Origin: Paramarasmius palmivorus
Taxonomy: Eukaryota; Basidiomycota; Agaricomycetes; Agaricales; Marasmiaceae
DNA length: 64,000 bases
Direction of reading: 5' to 3'
Assembly: GCA_037176845.1 (NCBI GenBank)
Contig: JAYKXP010000138.1
Span: 54,679 to 118,678 of the forward strand
Shown in pieces: positions 1 through 10,728 of this stretch; the stretch's first letter is position 1, and each line of letters starts with the position of its first letter. The translations under genes and the position numbers were made by a program. The notes under the pieces are model-generated. The model had not been told where the DNA came from and made no database searches. It saw only the letters and a program-made list of their open reading frames with translations.

Positions 1-443
1 ATCGGTTCCCGTTGGCAAGAGCGGAGTAGCGAACGGAACAGGTTTATCCCTGGGCATGGTCATCCCACAATTAGTCAGCTTCGAGACGAAGCTGTCCCGA
101 AGGGCGAGAAGCCTGGAATCTTGTGGACCGCTAACGATAGTATTTCTCGCCGCACTATCCATCACAAGCATGATCCACCAACTCTTCACCTGTGCCCCCT
201 TGTGGAATTTGACGGTTGTGATGTTCCACGCGCCATTACTGGCCGTGATACCCTTTTCACTGTAAGATAACCGTGGAGGGGACAGTACCCTAGCGGGTAC
301 TATTGTAATGTTCCATGAGCCATTATTGCCTGTTGTGGCAGCCGGTAATGTTGAAGGTAACCCTTGCACCAGACTAGTATGCCCATCTTCATGTTCTTCA
401 ACGTCCGGTGACCCTTCTGCACCAACCATGCTTGCTTTTCTAC

Positions 444-1382
444 TCAAATTCTTTGAAACGCCACCTTCGACTGGAGAACAGTCCCGCACCTTGCCTGCAA
501 CCTTGCATGTGACCGAGCCAAAAACGCTGCAACCTCTGTACTGGGGCGAGATGACATGCCGACACCATGTGCGTGTTGCCAAATATGTTTGAAAACCGTT
601 AAATCCCATGCCGGTGCCGCTTCAACGGTTCCAAATTGAACATCAAGCCGCTGCCTAACCTCGTAGATGTCGGGTCTAGTTGAAGTGTCGCCATCCCAGC
701 ATCGTCGGATGAGTGACCACATCTTGTCGTCTAATTCAGGTCGATTCGTAGGACGTGAAGGACGATTTCCCTTCATGATTTCGAGTATCACGTTAGCGTC
801 GTAACGCAAATCGTGGAACGGGTGAAGTCCGGTATATATCTAAATGGTAATAAAGCAGGCTGCATATCGAATGATACTACCGACACACCTCGTAGCACAC
901 GCACCCGAATGAATAAATATCGCTTTTGTAGGTCGGTCGTGGATGGGAACGAGTCACTATTTCCGGGGCTAGCCATCGACATGTACCACCAGAGAAGGCA
1001 CTTGTAGAAGTCATCCTCAACACTTCGCCCTCTGCGACATAGGAGAGGCCGAAATCTCCGATTGCTGCCCTGCCAGACTTCGTCATAAGGATGTTGACCT
1101 GAGAAGCAGAGGCGTCAGGGAACAGGAGATGAATCATAATAGACGCAAATCTCACCCCTTTGAGATCTGCGTGAATAATTTTCATGTGATGTAGGTGCTG
1201 AAGGCCACTGGCGACGTCCCAGACCTGTCCAAGTCAGTACAACGAGCAGACTCCCTTAACCAGCTCGGTGACATACCAGCTGACGATGGTTCACATTGCT
1301 TCGCGACGTTTGTTTCAAGAACTGATTCAAATTTCCGTTTTCCATCCACGGGGAAATGAGGCATAACTTCTTTTGCTCTTCA

Positions 1383-1430
<48 letters not shown>

Positions 1431-1752
1431 TTTTTTTATTTTTTTTTAATCCCCCCCCCCCACGCGCCGGAAGTAGAGACCAAGAAATGGTAAAAGGTTT
1501 GGATGTTCAAGCTGTCTCCATACGATTGCTTCCCGCAGAAAATCCTGACATGTCTAATGTCAAAGGCAGTAGAACCGAACATAAATAATTGTACGCACTC
1601 CAAGAACCTTCTCGATATCAGATATTTGATACAACTTCACTACTTTCAAGCACACAAGCTCCCGCGACCCTTCCACTCCGCCCATCCAGATCTCTCCAAA
1701 TCCTCCTGAAGCCACAGCATGTTTACGAGTTCGAATGTTAATGAGACTCGTT
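444..1752 (-). CDS. TKL-type protein kinase (5' end unresolved, interrupted by a homopolymer tract)
   Basis: A serine/threonine or tyrosine-like kinase domain can be followed through several exons on the minus strand. In order they carry a glycine loop GGFGEIW with a following VCLKVVK lysine (about 1570-1720), an HPNLLPFLGLYF segment (about 1465-1510), SPWMENGNL (about 1330-1360), the catalytic loop HADLKG, an intron, then VNILM, DFG, a CRWLAPE segment, SDIYSFG (about 880-1185), and the C-lobe RCW and RPD motifs ending in TGA at 444. Plausible introns lie at about 1104-1162 and 1200-1260, and another separates YE from the TGLHPFHDLR segment. Agaricomycetes carry large families of such TKL kinases. 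A run of 47 C followed by T/A/C runs sits between GLYF and the KLCLISPW segment, so the gene is either broken or misassembled there. No initiator ATG was found; more 5' exons may exist. The kinase assignment is firm, the intactness is not. Confidence 0.75.
1384..1461. repeat. Long homopolymer tract (47 C, then T-rich run, then 11 C)
   Basis: Positions 1384-1430 are uninterrupted C. They are followed by seven T, a short T-rich stretch with A interruptions, and another run of 11 C from 1451. On the minus strand this is poly-G and poly-A inside the kinase gene. It may be a true low-complexity insertion, perhaps in an intron, or an artefact of joining reads. Confidence 0.9.
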
Positions 1753-1916
1753 CTTTATGGTGAGCCCAGGTGAAGCCATCTATTCAGGTATTTCTCCCAC
1801 GAAAAAAAGCACAGCCTCATCTCTCTAATAGACGATTCGTGTTCGCTTTGAGTCGAGCCTGACTCATACCAACATTTCCTCCATGCCTTGCGCTGTGAGT
1901 CAGTATAATGTAGGGA

Positions 1917-2636
1917 ATGCCTAAACTACATGGAATGAACAAGGTATGGGATCCTTTCTCTCACAAACTTTGCGGCGACTCATTTTCAAAGTTCAAGCAA
2001 TACTTTTACTTTCGGCAAAGCCGGGGAACCTTTCAGATCATGGCCCCCCATCGTCGATTATACCGAATAGTAAATATACTTGCCCATGATGTCCAGAACG
2101 AAATACTTACGGAATACACCGTCCGTTCAAACGCAGAAGTACCCTCGTTCACGCTGAACGGCACTTGGATCTCAAGCTCCTACTATTCATCGCTCACCAC
2201 CTTTGTGTTTCGGAGATCGATGGTCATGGGACACTTCGTAGGCGAATCAGACAATGTTTGGAGGATGCCGAAATCAGAACCTGAGTGGTTAACAGGTGCG
2301 TACCCAATGATATATACGAAATCGCTAGCAGCGGCTATGCATAATGTTTGGTTCAAGTTCAAGGAAGCTCATGCACGGTACAACTCTGACGTTTTTCACT
2401 CTGATCAATACCCGCGCGTGCAATCCGTGCAAGCAAGCTACATGAATCCATCAACTCCCGTTAACGAACGCCCATCAAAGGACCGTCATAGGATTTCATC
2501 TGGCGCAATACTCTCTGAAAAAGCAAAGTGTAGGAGTGCCGGGATTTGGACCAGTTTGCGGTATTTGCTATTTATTCATCAACACTGTACACAAGCTGTA
2601 CATGTATTCGTCGATGCGCTTGTGTTGGTTGTATGA
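1917..2636 (+). CDS. Unrecognised open reading frame, 239 codons
   Basis: This is an uninterrupted frame of 720 bp starting at an ATG directly upstream of the kinase on the opposite strand. The translation has no family I recognise, no signal peptide and no obvious repeat; it is moderately rich in Ser, Tyr and Phe. Length alone makes chance occurrence less likely, but composition does not prove coding. It could be a divergent lineage-specific gene, an exon of a larger gene, or fortuitous. Confidence 0.25.
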   Translation: MPKLHGMNKVWDPFSHKLCGDSFSKFKQYFYFRQSRGTFQIMAPHRRLYRIVNILAHDVQNEILTEYTVRSNAEVPSFTLNGTWISSSYYSSLTTFVFRRSMVMGHFVGESDNVWRMPKSEPEWLTGAYPMIYTKSLAAAMHNVWFKFKEAHARYNSDVFHSDQYPRVQSVQASYMNPSTPVNERPSKDRHRISSGAILSEKAKCRSAGIWTSLRYLLFIHQHCTQAVHVFVDALVLVV

Positions 2637-4207
2637 ATACCTATGGCATTCAATGCTGGTCGCGGAGAGAGCCCCCTGCATGGCAATTCACCATGTCACC
2701 GCGTGGTATTCGGTAACTTCAATTTGGTTCGGGAAACCTTTGTTGAGGTCAAAAAGCTCAACATTAGGTCCGTATTCTACCAACGCGTACATCGAGTCTC
2801 GAATCATGTTTGTGACATTTCTTTGAATCCCTCCGAATGATGTGTCGATGTGTCGAAATAGAAGGTGGAGTAAGTTATTTGAAAGTGTCTTACGTCAGTT
2901 CGCTCCGTTCCCGCGCCGTCGCTCTTTACACGGTGACACGACAAACAAAGGCCCAGAGTGACACTTTCCTTCATATACCACCATCAAACCCGAACCCGCG
3001 AGGTATGTCGTTTGGAGTCCTTTGAAACTGTCGTCGTCGTCGCTCATGCGTCAGTCCAACATACACTTCATTTTATTATCCCAGCTCATTGGCGAAAAAA
3101 GCTTTATCTAGACCGGAATGAAACAACAGAAACTTGAAGTCTAGGAACACCTATTGGGCCTTGAGGTATCGTGGATAAGACTAGAACAGAAGCGAGAACA
3201 AAGCAGATTCACAGAGACAGGAACTCGGGTGCACTATCTTAACACTTTATCTCTTCGTCTGTCACTCAACTGAATCTCAACCTAGTATACAAAAAGGTCA
3301 TTGATCTAGTCACGCCGTTCCCGAACAAGAAAGCTCCTTGTCTGGCCCGATGAACAGACACGATGAATACTTCTGTTTCCTCGTAGATCCATTAACGTCG
3401 ATTCACATCGGTTTCTCTAGGTCCTTTGCCTTAGATACTGCCGTCAGTACGGGTACTGGCACAATGGGTAGTCAAGCACCAATTGTTGGGACAGGGCACC
3501 TGGCTCAAAGAAATTGTCTAAGGTTTTGATGGGCCGGAGCGCGGAAAACGAACCCTGTTAGTAGCGATGTAATGTGATGTTTCATCATACAGTTTCTGAT
3601 ATAATTCTGGAGTCATCGGACAGTTTTGTCTCACTTCAATGAACGTGTACTGCGATTTTAGATGATGCTATCCCAATCACCATTGTCGTACCAACAATCT
3701 GAACGATGGATCAAGTTCATCTATACGTACCTCAAACAAGCTGTAGAGGTGATCCTTAGAGTCAATCGCCGACACCCCGTTTATGGAGAGAACACATTGG
3801 AGGATTGTAGATGCTGTCGTTTGGCATTGGGGCGCAAGCATGTAAGTTACCGCAACATAAGTTATGTATAGAGAACATCTCGATAGTTGACGAAGAGCGG
3901 TTCTAGGACCTTGTGACATTTCCTCATGAGAAATGCCACCCAAAGACTATTGGAGCTTTATCTCTTTCGAGCTCATGATACCTCTCGGCGGAGCGATCAT
4001 GTATCAGCTCGACACAATAAGACGCGAATCACAGGATGAATGCTGCAGCTTTCCGCGATGATGCCTCAGTTCATCTCTTCCCATTCCAATAGTCCAAATC
4101 ACAACTGTTTGGCAGCTGAACTCCTGTCACCCCTATCTCCGCTTATATACCTGGTGGTCGTATGTGCACTAGTACTGTGACAATGAATTGCTGACTCACA
4201 CCCGTAT
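2637..4207. other. Stretch without a supported gene
   Basis: Only short frames occur on both strands. A segment around 3935-4035 could encode a hydrophobic stretch (WSFISFELMIPLGGAIMY) followed by charged residues. That hints at a decayed or multi-exon membrane protein ending in the frame at 4208-4558, but I could not connect the exons. Confidence 0.3.
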
Positions 4208-4558
4208 ATGAGGGTATCGCTACCAACACTCATTAACCTGTGTACCAGTCTTGGCTTATCACGTATAAGTGCCGTTCCTGACTCCCAGATGCTCTCTACT
4301 CTACGTTTCGGGGAGCCAACCTTTTTTTATTTGAAGTCTGCGGCAGCCACTAGACCGTCGAGCGCTCTGAAGTGCATAAACCGTGTGGACATTCAACCTG
4401 AGCAAGGATCCACAAATGAAAGCGACGATATCGAGGCACAGAAACACGAAGCCTCCCCCGAAACTTACCGCGAGCAGGGCGTGATTATGCCGGAGTATAG
4501 AACTTTTTTATGTTCAGTTTCGGACACGGGAAATCAAAATGATGAAAGATGGCTTTAG
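4208..4558 (+). CDS. Possible 3' exon of an unrecognised membrane protein
   Basis: A 116-codon frame begins with a hydrophobic-to-amphipathic stretch (SLPTLINLCTSLGLSRISAV), then a polar acidic tail with SDDIE and EASPE segments. This order, a last membrane helix followed by a short juxtamembrane SxMLxxLR-like segment and a disordered tail, resembles the C-termini of fungal DUF6533/DUF6534 seven-helix proteins, but upstream helices could not be joined. It is either the last exon of a gene I cannot model or a relic. Confidence 0.25.
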   Translation: MRVSLPTLINLCTSLGLSRISAVPDSQMLSTLRFGEPTFFYLKSAAATRPSSALKCINRVDIQPEQGSTNESDDIEAQKHEASPETYREQGVIMPEYRTFLCSVSDTGNQNDERWL

Positions 4559-4829
4559 TATAGTATATTATTGAGTTGTACTTTTTCTTCTTGGCATTGT
4601 CTGTACAACGCTTTGACAGGCCTAATTTATGAGCCGATCTCGTTACCTAAAAGCTCGAAGTCAGTAATAACAAAAAGAGAGGAATGAAATCGCGCTCACT
4701 ATCCTCTGAGTCCTTTGTGGGCGTTCCGACGAAGGTGTTAGCTTGTCAATAAAACTGGCTGAGAATCCCGGTGAGTACCAAGAACGAAGGAGACAGTACA
4801 TTTATCTCCAAGCCTTCTCCCTAGGTCGC

Positions 4830-5664
4830 AGCCTGCGAACCTTCAAGCTTTGAGCCGAAGAGTATCTGGATTCGCACTAGCAAAGCTGGAGGCAATACTA
4901 CCAATGAATCGGTCTGAGAAACATGAAAGAAGGAGAACATACCAATATCGCATCCAAAGACCACGTGTCGATCCTCCTTCCAACATCAGACCCATAGTCA
5001 CGACGAAGGCCTGAGGCCTAGCCACCGCGCCAGCATTGAGATTTGTCCGACAATCAAGAACAGGCTGCAGATCGAGCTTTTACATTGGAGAATTTGTCGC
5101 CCAAAGCTGTGAAGGAGATAAAGGTATCAATGACTCGGGCTCGTAAGGAACATGAAAGAGTTGTCAACTATACCATGTTTGGACTTTGAGAAATTCGCCA
5201 TCGTGGGTCCCCTTTTTCAACACCAGCAGAGCTCAGTTGACTCGGACTGCCCGAAACTGAATTCTGAAAAGGTACCTCGAGAACGATGGACTCGACGGCC
5301 TATGTCAAACATATACATGCATCTCCAAGTCTTCTCCCTAGGTCCAGTCTGCTCACGAGCTTTAAAACCGAAAATGCCTGAGTTCGAACTAGATAGAGAG
5401 GTAATACTATCAACCACTCGGCCAAGTAATACAAGGTGAACATACCAATATATCAGATCCAAAAAACGTTGTGTTTTCGCCGAGGCAAGAGCAAACCCCA
5501 TTCTGGTGCAGCAGCTGTACGTAGTCTTGAAACGCGACTCTATCCACGCTCCAGGTATTCACTGTAGATAGAGTCTTGTCCGTATGTCCCGGTCCGTTGG
5601 GGGTGCGCCTCGGACTTTGAAAATTTGACGTTGCCGATCCGGCATTAACCATCGATACTTTCAA
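4830..5664 (-). CDS. Unrecognised gene or relic with a three-fold repeated exon-intron module
   Basis: On the minus strand a frame starts at 5664 (or a second ATG at 5652), runs through TWSVDRVAFQDYVQ and QNGVCSCLGENTTFFGSD, and reaches a GTATGTTC donor near 5450. The next acceptor (CTATCTAG, near 5396) leads into a segment containing GIFGFKAREQTG. A diverged copy of the same donor-intron-acceptor-exon unit lies at about 4830-4970, and a weaker third copy at about 5060-5170. All three share an intron ending in a similar pyrimidine-rich AG and an exon beginning with similar sequence. The family is unknown to me. Later copies contain stops, so this may be a decayed tandem-repeat gene. Confidence 0.35.
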
Positions 5665-5768
5665 ACGAATAAGCGCCCTTGTCCATAATCGATACCACCT
5701 TCATTCTGTGCGTCTTCTTCCACTTCTTCCACTCAACGACTCGTGATATCAATCTATTTATTTGATCA

Positions 5769-7901
5769 ATGGATGATATTGGTTCAAATGCCTCTCATGC
5801 CCCGCCTGAAGCCCCCGAAAACTCGGAAGATCTTTCTTCTGATGACGACAATCATAGCTCTTCGTGCAATTTTTCTGCCACACCATCTCGCCCGGAATCT
5901 TTAGCTCAACATTCAAATGTCACATTGGGTTATGCACCCAGTTTTCCCATGTCATTCTCGCCGAGAGTACCAACTTCGGTTCCACCAATTAATACACCGG
6001 TACATGGACATAGTAAGCCTTCCGGCCTTTGATATACGCTTTGGATCAAGGACTAAAATAAGTCATTTGAATCCAGTTGGCTACTCTCCAGTTCCTAGTG
6101 TCGGAATACCTTACTATTATCCACATCCCATCAATCTGCATGCCGCCGTACCACATCAGCAGCCCCCAATTCTGAGTAAAGTTGATTTCTCCAAACTTTC
6201 AGTTAGGGAACAACAAGAGGTACATCAGTTCCTGCAAGCCACATCGCGTTTGGAAGCTGAATTCTCGCGGGGTCTCTTTTGGGGAGCTGTTCCGCTTCCA
6301 AAGTGCATTGCGCACTTAAGGGAATCTCGCGCCCGATTTCAATGGCCATCAGATTTTGATGAAGACGATCGTCTCCTCATATACATTCGTTGCATTCGGC
6401 AGTTAGGATTCGAGACAGTCGGAGGCGCCGAGCGTGCCCTAGTAGCTCGGGGGCACTTCAAACACGAGACGGTAGCAAAAGCCATGGCATATTTTCTACG
6501 GAGTGATAACATCGACACTCGGGAACAGCCTGTTGGCTTAGTGGACGCCATTTTCAATCATCCGAAAGCCAGGATGTATAAGGAACATGTTATTCCCCTT
6601 TCCGAAGGTCACCTTCACCTTCCCATCTACATCGATCCGCCGAATCAATCACAGCCTTCGACAACAGTCAATATGTCAGATGCCCAAACCACGCAGCATA
6701 AACTATCAGACTGGGCTTTACAACGTACAATCGAGCGTGTCGATAAAGAGATGGACAAGCTGGCCTCATTTGACTATTTCATTCGATCCCCGAAGGCACA
6801 CGTCAGCTGGGACCTAATCACTAGATTTGATTTGGGTACTGCCCGGCAACACATTTTAGAGACTGCTCCCGCTCTCTATTCACTCCTTACAACAGCCGCA
6901 CTATCCGACAACGCCAAAAAACATTGTATTGCACCGATTCCTAGTTCATCACCCTCAGCTACACCTTTACCCTCGGACGAAGATCAGGAGGATATTCACG
7001 CGTTTGTCAACAGTACTTCCGCCAGTGCCGGTACACCTGATTCGGAGGAAACATCGCCGCTCAACAACTCATCATCTCCGGAAGCTGCAAAGTCTCACAG
7101 CATGCGAAGAGATCCGTGGCTTGTAAGTGATTTTCACTTAATGTGTTGCTTTTGTTAATTGAAATTCACTTGTTATCATTCTAGGGCGTCACAGTAGTCA
7201 TATTAATCCTTCTCCAACTTCGTTATAGATGGGCGATCATCTTCCCCACTCTCATCGGCGTCTTTCTATTTACGTGTAACGTCAATCGAGACGTCTACGC
7301 GCTGCTCGGTCGCATAGGACTCTCGATATCGTACTCCGCCACACAGACCGTCCTTGAAACACTTGCTGAAGAGTCAAGTGAACGGCTGATATCATTCGGG
7401 TCTATACTCAAAAATGCCGAGCCTAATTTTCAGCTCCTTCTCGACAACGTCAATAAAATGAAGCGAGCATGGCAACTTAAGCTCGGACAGAGTGACGAGT
7501 TGAAAAGTGGGACGGCAGCTACTCTAGTACGACTGGAAGACGTGCCGCCGGGGGTTCTTAACTTCCAGCACCTTGCAGATCACATGCAGAAGCCTGAGAA
7601 CAAGCGGTCTACAATTACAATGAAGACACTACAAGCAGACATCGACTGGAGACATGTAGAAAATATAGGAGCTGCAACGGCGCTTCGCGTGTGGGCAAAA
7701 CATATCCCTTCCTTGCGAAAATTCAGTCCTCAGGTCGAAAATCTTTTCCGGGAGAAGTATAGCAAGCGCCGCCTACGTCTCCGGAAATCTGAGGTTCATA
7801 CCATGCGTACTTCAGATATCGACGAGTCGAAAGTTGGTGGGGTCAGCGACGTTATTATCAACCTCATCAAACAGCTTGCCATCAAAAGTGTAGTGCGTTA
7901 A
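5769..7901 (+). CDS. Unrecognised membrane protein, about 668 residues, three exons
   Basis: Exon 1 (5769-6012) encodes a Ser/Asp-rich N-terminus with acidic runs (SSDDDNHSSS). Exon 2 (6077-7122) carries most of the protein, including a charged helical region around EQQEVHQFLQATSRLEAEF, and ends in a second Ser/Pro-rich stretch. Exon 3 (7185-7901) opens with two close hydrophobic segments (VTVVILILLQL and IIFPTLIGVFLFTC), consistent with a membrane hairpin, followed by about 200 mostly helical, basic residues. The introns (64 and 62 bp) have GTAAG donors and CAG/TAG acceptors, and the three exons add up to 669 codons in a single frame including the stop. I do not recognise a catalogued domain. 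The gene model is well supported by frame continuity; function is unknown. Confidence 0.75.
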
Positions 7902-8650
7902 ACAAACATTGACGCGACACTCGCGCGCTGAAGTGCATCACATGATCCCGGCTTCCATCCGGCATGTCATTTTTCAAACCCCGAGGCGCACCTCTAAGGA
8001 ACCCCATCATACGGACAAGCCTAGCTGTACGTCGGATTGAACACGGACAGCGTGATTCATGCTTCGTGATTCGTGGAGAATTCAGCTTCAAGCTTCAAAG
8101 ACCACTGCCGAAAAGTGGGGCTGAAAAAGTCCAGGTGAGTACGAGGTTCTAGTACTAGCAATATCCGATGTATGCTGAGGAATTCCGACGATTTCTGTGA
8201 GGGCCGGTGTCATTCTGATGGCATCTGACAATTTTCTTGCAGTGGAAGGCCTTCGCGCGCTCACTTGATTGCTACCGAACGATTTAGTTCGAGTTAAAGC
8301 TGGTCCGTGCACGTCATTACAGCAACCTGTCGTAGTCTGACTTGGCACTCACCTTCTTTCTTCCCAACCACCATCTTCCCCGCCAACCCTCTGCCCAGCT
8401 GGGCACTTTGTCCTTCTCTTGGTATTTCCGACTCTTTCCTCGTAGATTTAATGCTGATTTGAAGACCTCAGAACAGGATCAAGGACAGTGACGCTGGAGT
8501 ACATTGCCATGACAGCAATTGATCTCAGGTACGTAGTGTCACCTTATCCTTATCTTAGATTCTTACTAACTCTACCGTCTACCAGCGTCTACTGCTCTTC
8601 CTACTACACGAACTCGTTCCTGTCGGAGGTTAACGCCGACCCATTCCAGA
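7902..8650. other. Intergenic, no supported gene
   Basis: Only short overlapping frames on both strands. A small ATG at 8510 followed by a plausible intron and a Ser/Tyr-rich exon can be read, but it is too short to claim. Confidence 0.4.
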
Positions 8651-9050
8651 CTAGTTCCAGGATCCATTAGTCGCACAGTCAGTGAGTGCTTTCGTCCATT
8701 CAATTACGACCCGTATGGGTTCTTGCCATATAGTTGCCCCGGAGAATTTCCTGAGAGAATAGTAGGTCACTGTCGTAGACCGTACCTCATTGGATGCCAG
8801 ATTAGTGATCATCTTGTGCCTCTTCCAGGTCGTTCCATGCAACGGGCCACTGGCAACGATGTTGTCGGTCCATAAATTAAATCCAGGGCCATTCCAACCA
8901 TCATGCTGATAGTTCCTGGTAATTTAGAGACGATTTCCATGAAAGAGGTATAATTACATATACCACGGCGAGTATCCTTCTCGAAGGGCCTTCCTGTCTC
9001 TGTAGAGACTTTCTTGAAGACTCCTGAATCAGTTATTCAATAGACCAGTT
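8651..9050 (-). pseudogene. Coding-like relic A (paralogous to the relic at 24.2 kb)
   Basis: Read on the minus strand, a coding-like segment LQESLYRDRKALREGYSPW is followed by a plausible intron (GTATATG donor, TTACCAG acceptor), then an exon with NYQHDGW and TNLASNE ending at a GTACGG donor. A second region at 24180-24410 carries the same NYQHDGW segment and an equivalent splice junction but is otherwise more degraded. The shared exon-intron arrangement shows both derive from one gene. I do not recognise the family. Confidence 0.4.
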
Positions 9051-9712
9051 TTGCATCCGACATAACGAAGAAGCTGAGACATGTTGAGCCATGCTTTGCA
9101 TAGACTATTCAGGTAGTCCGATAGATTCAAAATTACAGTCAAAGCCGGACTGATAGGGCCTCAACATGAGTCCAGAGTGAATGCGTCGTGAGTCGATAAG
9201 AGATACCGGCGAATCTGACAGGTCATCACCGTCTACGACGTCATTGACCTGGCAATAAATGTAATTATTTTGTACAGTAGGAAAATATCTACTTAGCAAA
9301 ACCCAAAACGAGTCGAGCGTTCTTCGTCTTCTTTTCTTCTTCAGCTCACTATCGCCCTTCAAGTGCCTGGATAATTCGTCGGAAGCGTCAAACTGCTAGT
9401 AGAATGTTATTTGACGAGTCCACTTATTATCTACGCGGAAATGCAATGCTACTGGCGACTAGACGTGTTGGCAAATGCAACGCGCTGTCCAGTGTTTGAA
9501 TCTCCAGGCTCCCACTGCTATTACTCATTCTTACCTCTCGAGCCTTTCTCCGAGTTCATTCTCCTGATCAAGGCTTCTGCGTCTCTGTCTGTCAGTGTCA
9601 AGCAGCTCCTCATGAGCGTGACCTTGTATTCTCCGATTTTTTGGGGCTCAGACAACTCTCAGGGCCTTTGAAGAGAAATCCTTCGATACATTCAACCCTC
9701 ACCCCCACCACC

Positions 9713-10388
9713 ATGCCCAAAGCTGAAGGCCGGCCAAGTCAGAAGCAACTCACTGCGCAGGAAGAGCTGTTTAAACGCCTCAATCAAGCCCAACGCAAAT
9801 CCATCAACCTTCTTTCATTTGATTCCAAGAAATCGGCCCTCGACGTCGTTCCATAGTATGTTTCTCCTTGTACTGTCTTCTACTATATCTCTGACGGAAC
9901 ATTCAGCCCGCATGATGAACGTGGAAATCCCCTTCCTCCCGACGAGGCCGCCCAATTCTTTCTTCCTGGGGGTAATTTCCAGGTCTTCGAAATCCTCTGC
10001 ATGTGCAATGAGCATGCCAGGTGTTTCCGAGTGCCGAAGAACTCAACCTCGGATTATGCAGACCACTACATCGCTTGTTGCGTTCACGAGAAGGGTACCT
10101 TTGGGGCTTGCCCTTTTTTCCGTATGTAACCCAACGTATTTGAGTATGATATACCTTACTGACGCCTTTTCAGGCTCCTTCAATAGTATCTACAATAAGG
10201 GACCGGGCAAGACGTCTTTCTACGGTCGTATTCCAAGTGGTAAGCTGCGTTTGTACTTGCTACTTTGCTCAACGCTCATTTCAAACATAGACGATGCTTC
10301 TGAATGTGCCGAAGCCGGTCCTTCTTCATCCCAGGCCAAGGAAAGGACCACGTACCTTCCAACGCCTTCTCCCTCGCAGAAACGCTGA
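9713..10388 (+). CDS. Small Cys-containing protein, tandem paralogue 1
   Basis: Four exons can be joined: 9713-9854, about 9907-10120, about 10174-10240 and about 10292-10388, with GTATGT or GTAAGC donors and CAG/TAG acceptors. The product of roughly 170 residues starts with a basic, Gln-rich helix, then NLLSFDSKKS, a PHDERGNPLPPDEAAQFF segment, and a Cys/His cluster (CMC, EHARC, HYIACC, ACPFF) that could bind a metal. It ends in a Ser/Pro-rich tail. It is clearly related to the gene starting at 10729: the two share the NL(L/M)SFDS start, the Pro-rich segment and the cysteine-containing core. After the TGA at 10386 the same frame stays coding-like for about 20 codons (VIKREKSPEVEIV). The family is not one I can name. 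Confidence 0.6.
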
Positions 10389-10728
10389 TCTACCGTCATC
10401 AAACGAGAGAAGAGCCCAGAGGTTGAAATTGTTGCAGTAAAAAAAGGTAATCATTGATGTGGCCCTTCAAAGACGCTGTGGCTTATCGTTTTGACACAGC
10501 CGGTACTTGCAGAGTTTGTCGCAAACCAGAGGTCAAGGGTGTAAAGCATGTGTGTGATTTGACCGACTTGTAGATAACGTAGAACCGTCAATCAAATGTA
10601 GAAGTTCGTATTCCCATTTAAGACCGTTTGAGCCGGATCCAAGGCCGAAATCTGAAGAAGCTATAAAAGAAACCTGTCTGGTGTTGGTGCGTTTCTTACG
10701 CCCTTGGTTCTCACCTTTCATCTTCAAG

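Noticed and set aside
1..443. Short plus-strand frames at the window start
   Set aside because: Neither resembles a known protein nor has splice support; nothing else is visible in this stretch.
1373..1588. A plus-strand frame encoding a long polyproline stretch
   Set aside because: It is only the translation of the C homopolymer; the real coding strand here is minus, with kinase motifs on both sides.
9105..9362. Minus-strand frame with a basic Lys/Arg run
   Set aside because: No homologous pattern, no supporting splice sites, and it lies outside the part shared by the two relics.
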